A stretch of DNA of 64,000 nt. Origin: Halorussus rarus (GTDB taxonomy: Archaea; Halobacteriota; Halobacteria; Halobacteriales; Haladaptataceae). This document shows, piece after piece, positions 1-7,847 of the stretch (its first letter is position 1; the number at the start of each line of letters is the position of its first letter). The position numbers and the translations under genes are program-made. The stretch is taken from positions 1,173,589-1,237,588 of the forward strand of contig NZ_QPMJ01000001.1 of NCBI RefSeq assembly GCF_003369835.1, read 5' to 3'. The notes under the pieces are model-generated. The model did not search any database. It was not told the DNA's origin and saw nothing but the letters and a program-made list of their open reading frames with translations.

Positions 1-899
1 ACCTGGGCGGCGTCGGCGACCTCGCGCTGGGTCTTCTTCTCGTTGCAGAGCAGCGACGCCGCGTAGATCGCCGCGGCCGCGTAGCCCGTTGGGGACTTGC
101 CCGACAGCAACCCCTGCTCGACGGTGACGTCGATGATCTCGTTGGTCTTGGCCTCGACCTCCTCGGACAGGCCGATCTCCGAGCAGAACCGCGGGACGTA
201 CTGCTTGGGGTCGACGGGACGCATCTCCAGGCCGAGCTCCTGGGAGAGGTACCGGTAGGTCCGGCCGATCTCCTTGCGTTCGACCCGGGACACCTCCGCG
301 ACCTCCGCGAGCGAGCGGGGGATGCCCTCCTTCCGACAGGCCGCGTAGAGCGCGGCGGTCGACGTCCCCTCGATGGAGCGCCCGCGGATCATGTCCTCCT
401 TCAAGGCCCGGCGGTAGATGACGCACGCGACCTCGCGGACCGACCGCGGAACGCCCATCCCGGAGGCCATCCTGTCGATCTCGCCCAGCGCGAACTGGAG
501 GTTGCGCTCGCCCGCGTCCTTGGTCCGGAGTCGCTGCTGCCACTTGCGCAGGCGATGCATCTGGTTGCGCTTCTCCGAGGAGAGCGAGTTGCCGTAGGCG
601 TCCTTGTTCTTCCAGTCGATGGTGGTCGTCAGCCCCTTGTCGTGCATCGTCTGGGTGGTCGGGGCCCCGACGCGGGACTTGCTCTCGCGCTCCTGAGTGT
701 TGAACGCCCGCCACTCGGGCCCGCGGTCGATGGTCTCCTCCTCCAGGATGACGCCGCAGTCCTCGCAGGTGAGCTCCGTCTCGTCGGCGCTCTTGACGAG
801 TCCGGCGGAGTCGCACTCCGGGCACCGCCGCCGCCCTCCGGTTTCCTCGCTCTCCTCCTCGCGTTCGTCGCGCTCGTCTTGCCGACGGAGCCTCTCCAT
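1..899 (-). CDS. tfb: Transcription initiation factor TFB (TFIIB homologue), partial
   Basis: This is the archaeal TFIIB homologue that bridges TBP at the TATA box and RNA polymerase. Translation from the ATG at 899 gives an acidic, charged N-terminus and then a zinc ribbon (CPEC near residue 26, CEDC near 45). The B-reader/linker follows (DRGPEWRAF, KGLTTTIDW), then two cyclin-like repeats (SRVERKEIGRTYRYL, and TGYAAAAIYAASLLC in the second). About 299 residues are visible and the gene runs off the left edge, so the last ~20 residues and the stop are missing. Haloarchaea usually carry several TFB paralogues; I cannot tell which one this is. Nothing in the visible part looks damaged. Confidence 0.96.
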   Translation of the reverse strand, partial: MERLRRQDERDEREEESEETGGRRRCPECDSAGLVKSADETELTCEDCGVILEEETIDRGPEWRAFNTQERESKSRVGAPTTQTMHDKGLTTTIDWKNKDAYGNSLSSEKRNQMHRLRKWQQRLRTKDAGERNLQFALGEIDRMASGMGVPRSVREVACVIYRRALKEDMIRGRSIEGTSTAALYAACRKEGIPRSLAEVAEVSRVERKEIGRTYRYLSQELGLEMRPVDPKQYVPRFCSEIGLSEEVEAKTNEIIDVTVEQGLLSGKSPTGYAAAAIYAASLLCNEKKTQREVADAAQ

Positions 900-1017
900 A
901 CCACGGAGTTCGGTGCGTGCACGGGTAACAGTTGTGCAGGCGCGGACGTTCGTACACCGGAAGGCAAGTTTCCCGGTTGCCGTCCGAGTCCGACCTGTCC
1001 CATCGCCACCCGGACAA

Positions 1018-1025
1018 GATTAATC
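1018..1025 (+). promoter_or_regulatory. TATA-like element for the SDR gene
   Basis: GATTAATC sits about 26-33 bases before the ATG at 1051, the spacing expected for a leaderless haloarchaeal transcript. It was called from sequence alone. Confidence 0.45.
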
Positions 1026-1050
1026 ACGGGAGACCGTGGTATTGGGCCCC

Positions 1051-1815
1051 ATGCCAGATCGATTGGCTTCGAAAGTCGCCGTGGTCGTCGGCGCGTCCTC
1101 GGGCATCGGCCGCGGCGTCGCCACCCGGTTCGCCGACGCGGGCGCGACCGTCGCGGTCGGCGGCCTCCACCGGTCGCCGGAGGGCGGCGGTACCGCGACG
1201 CACGAAGCGATCTCTGAGCGCGGCGGCGACGCCGTCTTCGTCGAGTGCGACCTCACCGACCAGCGGTCCGTCGACAACGCCGTGGAAGCGACCGTCTCGG
1301 AGTTCGGCCGCGTCGACGTCGCGGTCAACTGCGCGGGGGCGATGACCCGCGGCCCGGTCACCGAGACCGCGGAGGAGGACATCCGGCAGGTCCTCGACGT
1401 GAACCTGACCGGCGCGATCCGCTTCGCGAAGGGGGTCCTGCCCGAACTGGTCGAGACCGACGGGACGCTGATCACCGTCTCCTCGGAGGCGGCCGAGCGC
1501 GGCATCGAGAGCCTGCCGGTGTACTGCGCGAGCAAGGGCGGCGTGAACGCGCTCACCCGGCAGCTCGCGGTCGAGTACGGCCCGCAGGGGGTCAACGTGA
1601 ACGCCATCGCGCCCGGCACGACGAAGACCGCCATCAACGAGGAGGTCCGCCGGGAGGACCCCGACTGGGTCGACGAGCGCGTCGCCGACATCCCCGTCGG
1701 CATGCTGAACGAACCGGAGGACGTCGCGGAGCTCGGCGTCTACCTCGCCTCGGACGCCGCGAAGAAGGTCAACGGGGAGATCGTGAACATCGACGGCGGG
1801 ACGACCGCGAAGTAG
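1051..1815 (+). CDS. Short-chain dehydrogenase/reductase (SDR, FabG-like)
   Basis: A 254-residue classical SDR that should use NAD(P)(H) to interconvert an alcohol and a carbonyl. The Rossmann motif GASSGIG lies near residue 15, NCAG near 91, the catalytic serine is in ITVSSEA near 140, and the YCASK catalytic pair is near residue 156. The C-terminus ends with the usual YLASDAA..VNGEIVNIDGG signature. An in-frame GTG at 1036 would add five residues. I prefer the ATG at 1051 because a TATA-like element lies about 26-33 bases upstream, which fits a leaderless transcript. The substrate is unknown. The neighbouring Ldh2-type dehydrogenase and sugar-type ABC importer suggest sugar or sugar-acid metabolism, but that is inference from position only. 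Confidence 0.93.
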   Translation: MPDRLASKVAVVVGASSGIGRGVATRFADAGATVAVGGLHRSPEGGGTATHEAISERGGDAVFVECDLTDQRSVDNAVEATVSEFGRVDVAVNCAGAMTRGPVTETAEEDIRQVLDVNLTGAIRFAKGVLPELVETDGTLITVSSEAAERGIESLPVYCASKGGVNALTRQLAVEYGPQGVNVNAIAPGTTKTAINEEVRREDPDWVDERVADIPVGMLNEPEDVAELGVYLASDAAKKVNGEIVNIDGGTTAK

Positions 1816-1915
1816 CCGGCAGGAGACCGGGAGGACCGACGCAGACGGTCCGAACCGTGACGAGGAGGGCCGACCGTCACGAACGCATATGGTGGTTCCG
1901 GCCGAGAGGGGTACC

Positions 1916-2989
1916 ATGGGTGGGGACGACAGCGGTTCGACAGTTCGCATCGACGACGGCGACCTCCGGCGGTTCGTCGGTCAGGTGCTCCGCGAGAGCG
2001 GCGTCGCGGACGACTGCGCCGACAGGGTCGCCGAGGGGCTCGTCCGGGCCGACCTCCGGGGCGTCAGCTCCCACGGGGTGGCCCGGCTCGAGGCCTACGT
2101 CGAGAACTTCGAGGCCGGCGGGTTCGACCCCGACCCGGACGTGGCCATCACCGCGCTGGGCGACGCGACGGCGGTCGTCGACGCGGACGACGGTCCCGGG
2201 CAGGTCGCGGCCCGCGCCGGGATGGAGACCGCGATGGAGCTCGCGACCGAGACCGGCGTGGGCGCCGTGACCGTCACGAACAGCAACCACTTCGGCACGG
2301 CGGCGGGGTACACCGAGTTCGCCTCGGAGAACGACTTCGTCGGCCTCGCGATGACGAACGTCGGGCCCGACGTCATCCCGTTCGGCGGCGCCGAACCGTT
2401 GCTCGGGACGAACCCCATCTCGTTCTCGGTCCCGACCGACCGGGAGTTCCCCGTCACGCTCGACATGGCGACCAGCGTCGTCGCCATGGGGAAGATCCAG
2501 GAGGTGGCCCGGCGGGAGGACGACGAGATTCCGGCCGAGTGGGCGGTCGACGCCGACGGCGAACCGACGACCGACCCGCACGAGGCCGTCGCGGTGCGAC
2601 CGCTGGGCGGACCGAAGGGGTACGGGCTCGGCATCGTGGTCGACGTGTTCTCCGGCCTCCTGTCGGGAGCGGGGCCGAGTCCCTCGGTGGGACCGCTCTA
2701 CGACGACTACGACGAACCGATGCGCCTCGGCCACTTCCTGGCCGCGGTCGACGTCGAGACGTTCCGGGACGTGGGGGCGTTCAAACGGGACGTCGGCGAC
2801 TACGTCGACCGACTGAAGGCGGTCGAACCTCGGGACGGGTTCGACGAGGTGCTGGTGCCCGGCGAGATCGAGGCGAGGAAGCTCCGGGAGCAGCGAGAAT
2901 ACGGCGTCGAACTCCGTCCCGGGGCGGTCGAGAGCCTCCGGTCGCTCGCCGAGACCTACGGCGTTCCGTTCCCCGAGGCGATCTCGTAG
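1916..2989 (+). CDS. Ldh2/malate-dehydrogenase family NAD(P)-dependent oxidoreductase
   Basis: A 357-residue member of the Ldh2 family, which is unrelated to Rossmann lactate/malate dehydrogenases and oxidises 2-hydroxyacids such as malate, L-lactate, ureidoglycolate or sulfolactate. Family hallmarks include the N-terminal helix with ADLRGVSSHGVARL, the catalytic histidine segment TVTNSNHFGTAAGY, LLGTNPISFSVP, and GGPKGYGLGIVVDVFSGLLSGA near residue 240. The length is normal. The ATG at 1916 was chosen; an in-frame ATG at 1889 would add nine residues. It follows the SDR gene by about 100 bases and precedes an ABC importer on the same strand. The substrate cannot be read from sequence; a sugar-acid or hydroxyacid catabolic role is inferred from context. 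Confidence 0.92.
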   Translation: MGGDDSGSTVRIDDGDLRRFVGQVLRESGVADDCADRVAEGLVRADLRGVSSHGVARLEAYVENFEAGGFDPDPDVAITALGDATAVVDADDGPGQVAARAGMETAMELATETGVGAVTVTNSNHFGTAAGYTEFASENDFVGLAMTNVGPDVIPFGGAEPLLGTNPISFSVPTDREFPVTLDMATSVVAMGKIQEVARREDDEIPAEWAVDADGEPTTDPHEAVAVRPLGGPKGYGLGIVVDVFSGLLSGAGPSPSVGPLYDDYDEPMRLGHFLAAVDVETFRDVGAFKRDVGDYVDRLKAVEPRDGFDEVLVPGEIEARKLREQREYGVELRPGAVESLRSLAETYGVPFPEAIS

Positions 2990-3071
2990 GAGCGCGCGAT
3001 GCCCGATGCGCCGCCTCTTCGGAAACCGACCGGGAAAAGAGCTATACGGGACCGGAGAGTGGGTTGGTAGC

Positions 3072-4160
3072 ATGACTCGCATCGAGGTCGAGTCGCTCAC
3101 GAAGCAGTTCGGCCCGGTGACGGCGGTCGACGGCATCAGCTTCGACGTCGAGGGCGAGGAGTTCCTCTCCATCGTCGGGCCGTCGGGGTGCGGGAAGACG
3201 ACGACGCTGCGGTGCATCGCGGGACTCGAGACGCCCTCCGGGGGGCGCATCCGGTACGACGGCGCTGACGTCACCGACGTCCCGGTGAACGAGCGCAACA
3301 TCGCGATGATGTTCCAGTCCATCGCGCTGTACCCCCACATGACGCTCCGGAACAACATCGGCTACCCGCTGAAGGTGAGCGGCGTTCCCCGGAACGAACT
3401 GAACGACGAGGTCGAGGCGGCCGCCGAGGTGATGCAGATCGACGAGGACCTGGACAAGTACCCGGGCGAACTGAGCGGCGGCCAGCAACAGCGCGTCGCG
3501 CTCGCCCGGACGGTCGTCGGCGACTCGGTGGCGCTGTTGATGGACGAGCCCCTGAGCGACCTCGACGCGAAGCTCAAGGTCGAGATCCGCAAGGAGATCC
3601 AGCGCATCCACGGGCGCATCGGCGAGCCGGCCATCTACGTCACCCACGACCAGGAGGAGGCGATGACGATGAGCGACCGCATCGTGGTGATGAACGAGGG
3701 CCGCATCGAGCAGATCGGCGACGTCGACGAGGTGTACGACTATCCGAACAACCGGTTCGTGGCCGAGTTCATCGGCAACCCCAGCATGAACTTCGTGACC
3801 GGGTCGCTGTCGGAGCTGTCGGACGCGACCGCGACCGTCGAGATCGAGGAGAACGAGATCGCGTTCGACGTCGAGCGACTCGCCGACGGGCGCGACGGCG
3901 GCGTCACGGTGGGCGTCCGGCCGCAGAACGTCTCGCTGTCCGGGGAGGGCGTTCGGGCGTTCGCCGGTACGATACGGTTGCTCGAACCCATCGGCGACCG
4001 CACGCTCGCGACCATCGACGGCCCGCAGGGGGAGCTCTCGGCGCTGATACCCCGGGACGCCCCGGTCGCCGAGGGCGAGGAGACCGAGATCTACTTCGAC
4101 AGCGCGGAGCTGTACCTGTTCGACCCCGAGAGCACGACGCTCATCGCGCGGAGCAGCTGA
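3072..4160 (+). CDS. Carbohydrate-type ABC transporter ATP-binding protein (MalK/UgpC-like)
   Basis: A 362-residue ATPase that should power the importer encoded just downstream. Walker A is GPSGCGKTT near residue 36, the Q-loop is in MMFQSIALYPHM, the signature is LSGGQQQR near 134, Walker B is LLMDEPLSDLDA, and the switch histidine is in VTHDQEEAM. Residues after ~235 form the TOBE-type regulatory domain typical of the MalK/UgpC/MsmX subfamily. The start is the ATG at 3072 (MTRIEVESLTK); an in-frame extension to 3006 has no family similarity. There is a 217-base gap before the binding-protein gene, which has its own promoter. Such ATPases can serve more than one importer, so exclusivity is not certain. 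Confidence 0.96.
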   Translation: MTRIEVESLTKQFGPVTAVDGISFDVEGEEFLSIVGPSGCGKTTTLRCIAGLETPSGGRIRYDGADVTDVPVNERNIAMMFQSIALYPHMTLRNNIGYPLKVSGVPRNELNDEVEAAAEVMQIDEDLDKYPGELSGGQQQRVALARTVVGDSVALLMDEPLSDLDAKLKVEIRKEIQRIHGRIGEPAIYVTHDQEEAMTMSDRIVVMNEGRIEQIGDVDEVYDYPNNRFVAEFIGNPSMNFVTGSLSELSDATATVEIEENEIAFDVERLADGRDGGVTVGVRPQNVSLSGEGVRAFAGTIRLLEPIGDRTLATIDGPQGELSALIPRDAPVAEGEETEIYFDSAELYLFDPESTTLIARSS

Positions 4161-4340
4161 GAGCGCCGCCGCGCTCGTCAGCCGGCCGTCGTCGACTCGG
4201 CTTCCGGACCCGGCGAGCGCCGGGCGGCCGACCCCGAACGACGTCGATGCTGACGACGACCGAGCAGTTGCCACCGAATGTCAGTTACTGTATAATGATG
4301 CCGAGAATATAGATACTGGGCGGACTGGTTACATCCCCTA

Positions 4341-4350
4341 GGTATATGTA
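4341..4350 (+). promoter_or_regulatory. TATA box for the binding-protein gene
   Basis: GGTATATGTA is centred about 32 bases before the ATG at 4378, which implies a leaderless or very short leader. It lies in an AT-rich patch (about 4285-4370) that stands out from the GC-rich surroundings, so the binding protein and permeases probably have their own promoter separate from the ATPase. Confidence 0.6.
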
Positions 4351-4377
4351 TCCCCGAATTGTGCGGTATGCCGTCAC

Positions 4378-5811
4378 ATGACGGGGGAACGTGACTCGGG
4401 AGACGACGCGAGAACGGGGGACGGAGAATCGGGCGCGACCGGGAGCGACCACAGTCGGCGGCGGGTGATGAAGCTGGTCGGCGCGAGTTCGGTCGCCGGC
4501 CTGTCCGGACTGTCGGGATACGCGGACCCGACCGCGGTGGCCCAGCAAACGACGACCCAGGGCGGCGACTGGCCCGACCTTAGCGGGACGGAGGTCCACT
4601 TCCTGACCGACGAGTCGAGCGAGGCGTTCACCAACTTCTTCCAGCGGGTCAAGAGCGACTTCGAGCGCGACACCGGCGCGACCGTCAACCTCGACCTGGT
4701 GAACCTCGGCGAGCAGGGCCAGCGGCTCGCCCAGCTGTTGCAGGCCGGCGACCCGCCGGACGTGATGCAGGCTGTCCAGACGCGGGTGGTCCAGCTCCAG
4801 CACCAGGGGGTCGCGGCGCCGGTCAACTCGGCGATGTCGGACATGCTCGACCGCTACGGCGAGCCCGTGGGCGGGACGCGGGTGCAGGTCGACGGCGACG
4901 ACTACGGCGTGCCGTGCTGGATCAACCCCTCGGGCCAGTGGTACCGCGAGGACATCTACAATCAGGAGCCGACCGACTGGGACACGATGCTGGCCCAGGC
5001 CGAGCAGGCCGACGACCCGAACGGGACGCGGGGCACGTCGATTCCGCTCGCGCCCGCGCTGTGCAACGACTCGTTCTTCCTGGCGTACCTCTACACCAAC
5101 GAGGGCCGGGTGTGTGCGCGCGACGACAACGGGCAGGTCCAGTGCGTCATGGACCAGGGGGACAACCGTCAGCGGTGGATCGAGACCCTGGAGTTCCTCG
5201 GGAACCTCTACCAGTACTCGCCGACCAACGCGAACGCCGGCTGCTCCCAGCAGGTGCAGGCGATTCCGACCGGGACGTCGGCGGAGGCGGGCTACGTCGG
5301 GGCCCGACCCAAGGTCCAGAGCGTCCAGCAGGACGTGCCGTTCGCCGACCAGGTCCGGGCGTCGTTCGTGCCGTCGAACCGGACGTCTCAGAGCCACGCG
5401 AACTCCATCGCGTACATGACGTTCCAGGGCGCGAACACGGAGGCGGCCAACACGTTCGTCAGCTACATGTTCCAGGAACGGTACTTCATCGACCTGCTGC
5501 TGCTGACGCCCATCCACAACAACCCCTCGTACCCGTCCATCCGGGAGAACCAGGCGTACCAGCAGGGACTGAACCAGCTCTCGGACGCCTGGACCGACCA
5601 GGACGTCGAGACCTCGCTCGCGTTCGCCGACGAGATACTGCCGTTCAGCCAGGAGACGTCGCCGCCGAACCCGTACGCGGGAACCATCTACAGCTCGAAG
5701 CTGCTGGTCGACATCCTGAACGACGCGACCATCAACGAGCGGGACCCGGCCGCCATCGTCGACGACTACGCCGGCCAGATCCAGTCCGTGATCGACCAGT
5801 CGCGGGGGTAG
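4378..5811 (+). CDS. ABC transporter extracellular solute-binding protein, Tat-exported
   Basis: A 477-residue cluster-1 (sugar-type) binding protein that should capture substrate outside the cell for the permeases that follow. A twin-arginine signal (SRRRVMKLVGAS, near residue 23) is followed by a weakly hydrophobic stretch and an Ala/Gln-rich hinge (TAVAQQTT). The mature part has the two-lobe binding-protein pattern (EVHFLTDES..., DTGATVNLDLVNL, LLQAGDPPDVM). Haloarchaeal Tat-exported binding proteins usually have a lipobox cysteine after the signal. None is present here, so the protein may be released or held in another way. Five cysteines occur in the mature region (about residues 180, 229, 246, 254 and 288), unusually many for a haloarchaeal secreted protein. 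The substrate is unknown. Confidence 0.93.
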   Translation: MTGERDSGDDARTGDGESGATGSDHSRRRVMKLVGASSVAGLSGLSGYADPTAVAQQTTTQGGDWPDLSGTEVHFLTDESSEAFTNFFQRVKSDFERDTGATVNLDLVNLGEQGQRLAQLLQAGDPPDVMQAVQTRVVQLQHQGVAAPVNSAMSDMLDRYGEPVGGTRVQVDGDDYGVPCWINPSGQWYREDIYNQEPTDWDTMLAQAEQADDPNGTRGTSIPLAPALCNDSFFLAYLYTNEGRVCARDDNGQVQCVMDQGDNRQRWIETLEFLGNLYQYSPTNANAGCSQQVQAIPTGTSAEAGYVGARPKVQSVQQDVPFADQVRASFVPSNRTSQSHANSIAYMTFQGANTEAANTFVSYMFQERYFIDLLLLTPIHNNPSYPSIRENQAYQQGLNQLSDAWTDQDVETSLAFADEILPFSQETSPPNPYAGTIYSSKLLVDILNDATINERDPAAIVDDYAGQIQSVIDQSRG

Positions 5812-5942
5812 CACGACCGGGCGCGGTTCCCGGCGGGGTCCGGTCTGCGACCGGGACCCAGTTCCCGCCGGGGACGTGATTGAACACCGCACGATACTTT
5901 CAGCGATACGACACCACTCGCCAGCATCCGACTCGACACAAC

Positions 5943-6902
5943 ATGGCTACCGATACACAGACCGAGGACCAGTCGCTCCGCGAACGGCGGCTCCGATACC
6001 GGAACTCGCTGTACGAGTTCCTCTCGCGGCGACGAGTCATGGCCGCCTTCACCATCCTGCCCGCGCTGCTGCTGTTCGTCTTCATCACGCTCGGGCCCAT
6101 CGTCTGGGCCGTCGCGGCGGGGTTCTACGAGATCCCGGTGTTCGTCCCGACGTGGGAGTTCGTCTGGTTCGACAACTACGTCGAGCTGCTCACCGAGGAG
6201 ACGTTCTGGATGACGGTCTGGCGGTCGGTCGTCTTCGCCGGCGGGTCGACCGCGTTCCAGCTCGTCGTCGGCACCGGCATCGCGCTGCTCGTCAACCGCC
6301 AGTTCCGGTTCTCGAACGTCGTCCAGGCCGTCGTCATCCTGCCGTACATGATTCCGACGGCCGTGCTCGGCTTCATGGCGCTGTGGATCGGCAACGCCCA
6401 GTGGGGCGTCCTCAACGGGGTGCTGATCGAACTGGGTCTCCTCGACAACCCGTTCAGCTGGTTCGGTAACCACAGCACGGCGATGCTGTCGGTTATCCTC
6501 ACGAGCAGCTGGAAGTTCACCATCTTCGTCACGATAATGGTGCTCGCCCGGCTCCAGAGCATCCCCCAGGACCACTACGAGGCCGCCCGGGTGGCGGGCG
6601 CCTCCTCCTACCAGGTGTTCCGGGACATCACACTGCCGAACCTCAAGAACGTCATCTTCATCGTCATCCTGCTCCGGGGCGTCTGGATGTTCAACAAGTT
6701 CGACATCGTCTACGTGCTGACCGGCGGCGGGCCGGGCGACGCGACCCGCACCGCGCCCATCTACGCCTACGAACTGGGCTTCGGACTCACCCGACTCGGG
6801 AAGGCGGCGGCGATGTCGACGCTCCTGTTCGTCTTCCTCGTCGCCGTCGCGCTCGTCTACTTCCGGGTGCTCGAACCCGCCGAGGGGGTGCGTACCGAAT
6901 GA
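5943..6902 (+). CDS. ABC transporter permease, MalF/UgpA type
   Basis: A 319-residue inner-membrane permease with about six hydrophobic segments after a basic cytoplasmic N-terminus. The EAA coupling loop is visible (YEAARVAGASSYQVFRDITLP, near residue 218), and the segment FDIVYVLTGGGPGDATRTAPIYAYE is typical of MalF/UgpA-type sugar permeases. I start at ATG 5943 (MATDTQTE); an upstream TTG at 5880 is in frame but unlikely. Its stop overlaps the start of the next permease in an ATGA arrangement, so the two are translationally coupled. It should form a heterodimer with that permease and work with the ATPase at 3072 and the binding protein at 4378. Confidence 0.94.
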   Translation: MATDTQTEDQSLRERRLRYRNSLYEFLSRRRVMAAFTILPALLLFVFITLGPIVWAVAAGFYEIPVFVPTWEFVWFDNYVELLTEETFWMTVWRSVVFAGGSTAFQLVVGTGIALLVNRQFRFSNVVQAVVILPYMIPTAVLGFMALWIGNAQWGVLNGVLIELGLLDNPFSWFGNHSTAMLSVILTSSWKFTIFVTIMVLARLQSIPQDHYEAARVAGASSYQVFRDITLPNLKNVIFIVILLRGVWMFNKFDIVYVLTGGGPGDATRTAPIYAYELGFGLTRLGKAAAMSTLLFVFLVAVALVYFRVLEPAEGVRTE

Positions 6903-7789
6903 GCAACCCGCCCGAGACGCCCGACGACGCCGCCAGCGCGGTGGCGACCGACGGCGCCCTGAGCTACCGCCAGATCCGGTTGCTGAAGCGGGCAGGCCTG
7001 GGCCTCGCGATCGCTCTCGTGCTGGCCGTCGTCCTCTTTCCGATCCTCTGGATGTTCCACACGTCGCTGCGCCCCCAGAGCCAGATATTCATCGAATCGG
7101 TCCCGCTGGTGCCGGAGGTGATCTCGCTGGTCCACTACCGGACGTTGCTGTTCGAGACCGAGTTCCCGCAGTTCTACGCCAACAGCATCGTCGTCTCGCT
7201 CGGGGTGGTCTCGCTGACCGTGGTGCTGTCGACGCTCGGGGGGTACGGGCTGGCCCGGCTGGACTTCCGGTTCAAGCGGAAGTTCGCCCGGCTCGTGCTG
7301 TTCGGGTACATGTTCCCGGCGATCCTGCTCTCGATTCCGATGTTCATCATCTGGACCGAGATCAACCTCACGAACAACCTGTTCGGACTGGTGTTGGCCG
7401 AGACGGCGCTCTCGCTGCCGTTCTCGCTCTGGCTGATGTGGCAGTTCTTCCAGACGGTCCCGCGGTCGCTGGAGGAGTCCGCCCGGACCGCGGGAGCGAC
7501 CCGGTTCCAGGCGTTCAAGGACGTCGCGATCCCGCTCGCCAAGCCCGGGATGATCGCGGTCGCGCTGTTCTCCTACGCGGTGTCGTGGAACGAGTACACG
7601 ATCCCGAAGGTGCTGATGTCCGACCGGAGCAAGTGGCCGCTGACGGTCGGCCTCTTCACACTGTCGGAGGGCCAGCGGGTCTTCTGGGGTCAGATCATGG
7701 CCGCCAGCATCATGATCGTCCTCCCGGCGTTCGTCTTCGTGATCGTGCTTCGGAAGTACCTCCTCGAGGGGTTCCGGACCGGGCTGTGA
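6899..7789 (+). CDS. ABC transporter permease, MalG/UgpE type
   Basis: A 296-residue partner permease. An acidic N-terminus precedes a first membrane helix (LGLAIALVLAVVLFPILWMF), and further helices are spaced as in MalG/UgpE proteins. The coupling loop reads EESARTAGATRFQAFKDVAIPL near residue 195, and the C-terminus ends with the usual short YLLEGFRTGL tail. It begins inside the last codons of the previous permease (4-base overlap). The importer is complete within 3072-7789. The class suggests mono-, di- or oligosaccharides or glycerol-phosphate-like compounds; nothing in the sequence fixes which. Confidence 0.94.
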   Translation: MSNPPETPDDAASAVATDGALSYRQIRLLKRAGLGLAIALVLAVVLFPILWMFHTSLRPQSQIFIESVPLVPEVISLVHYRTLLFETEFPQFYANSIVVSLGVVSLTVVLSTLGGYGLARLDFRFKRKFARLVLFGYMFPAILLSIPMFIIWTEINLTNNLFGLVLAETALSLPFSLWLMWQFFQTVPRSLEESARTAGATRFQAFKDVAIPLAKPGMIAVALFSYAVSWNEYTIPKVLMSDRSKWPLTVGLFTLSEGQRVFWGQIMAASIMIVLPAFVFVIVLRKYLLEGFRTGL

Positions 7790-7847
7790 CGCGACCGGCT
7801 CCCGCCGTCGGTCGAACGCCGGGACGACCCGGTGGCCCCGCGACTGG

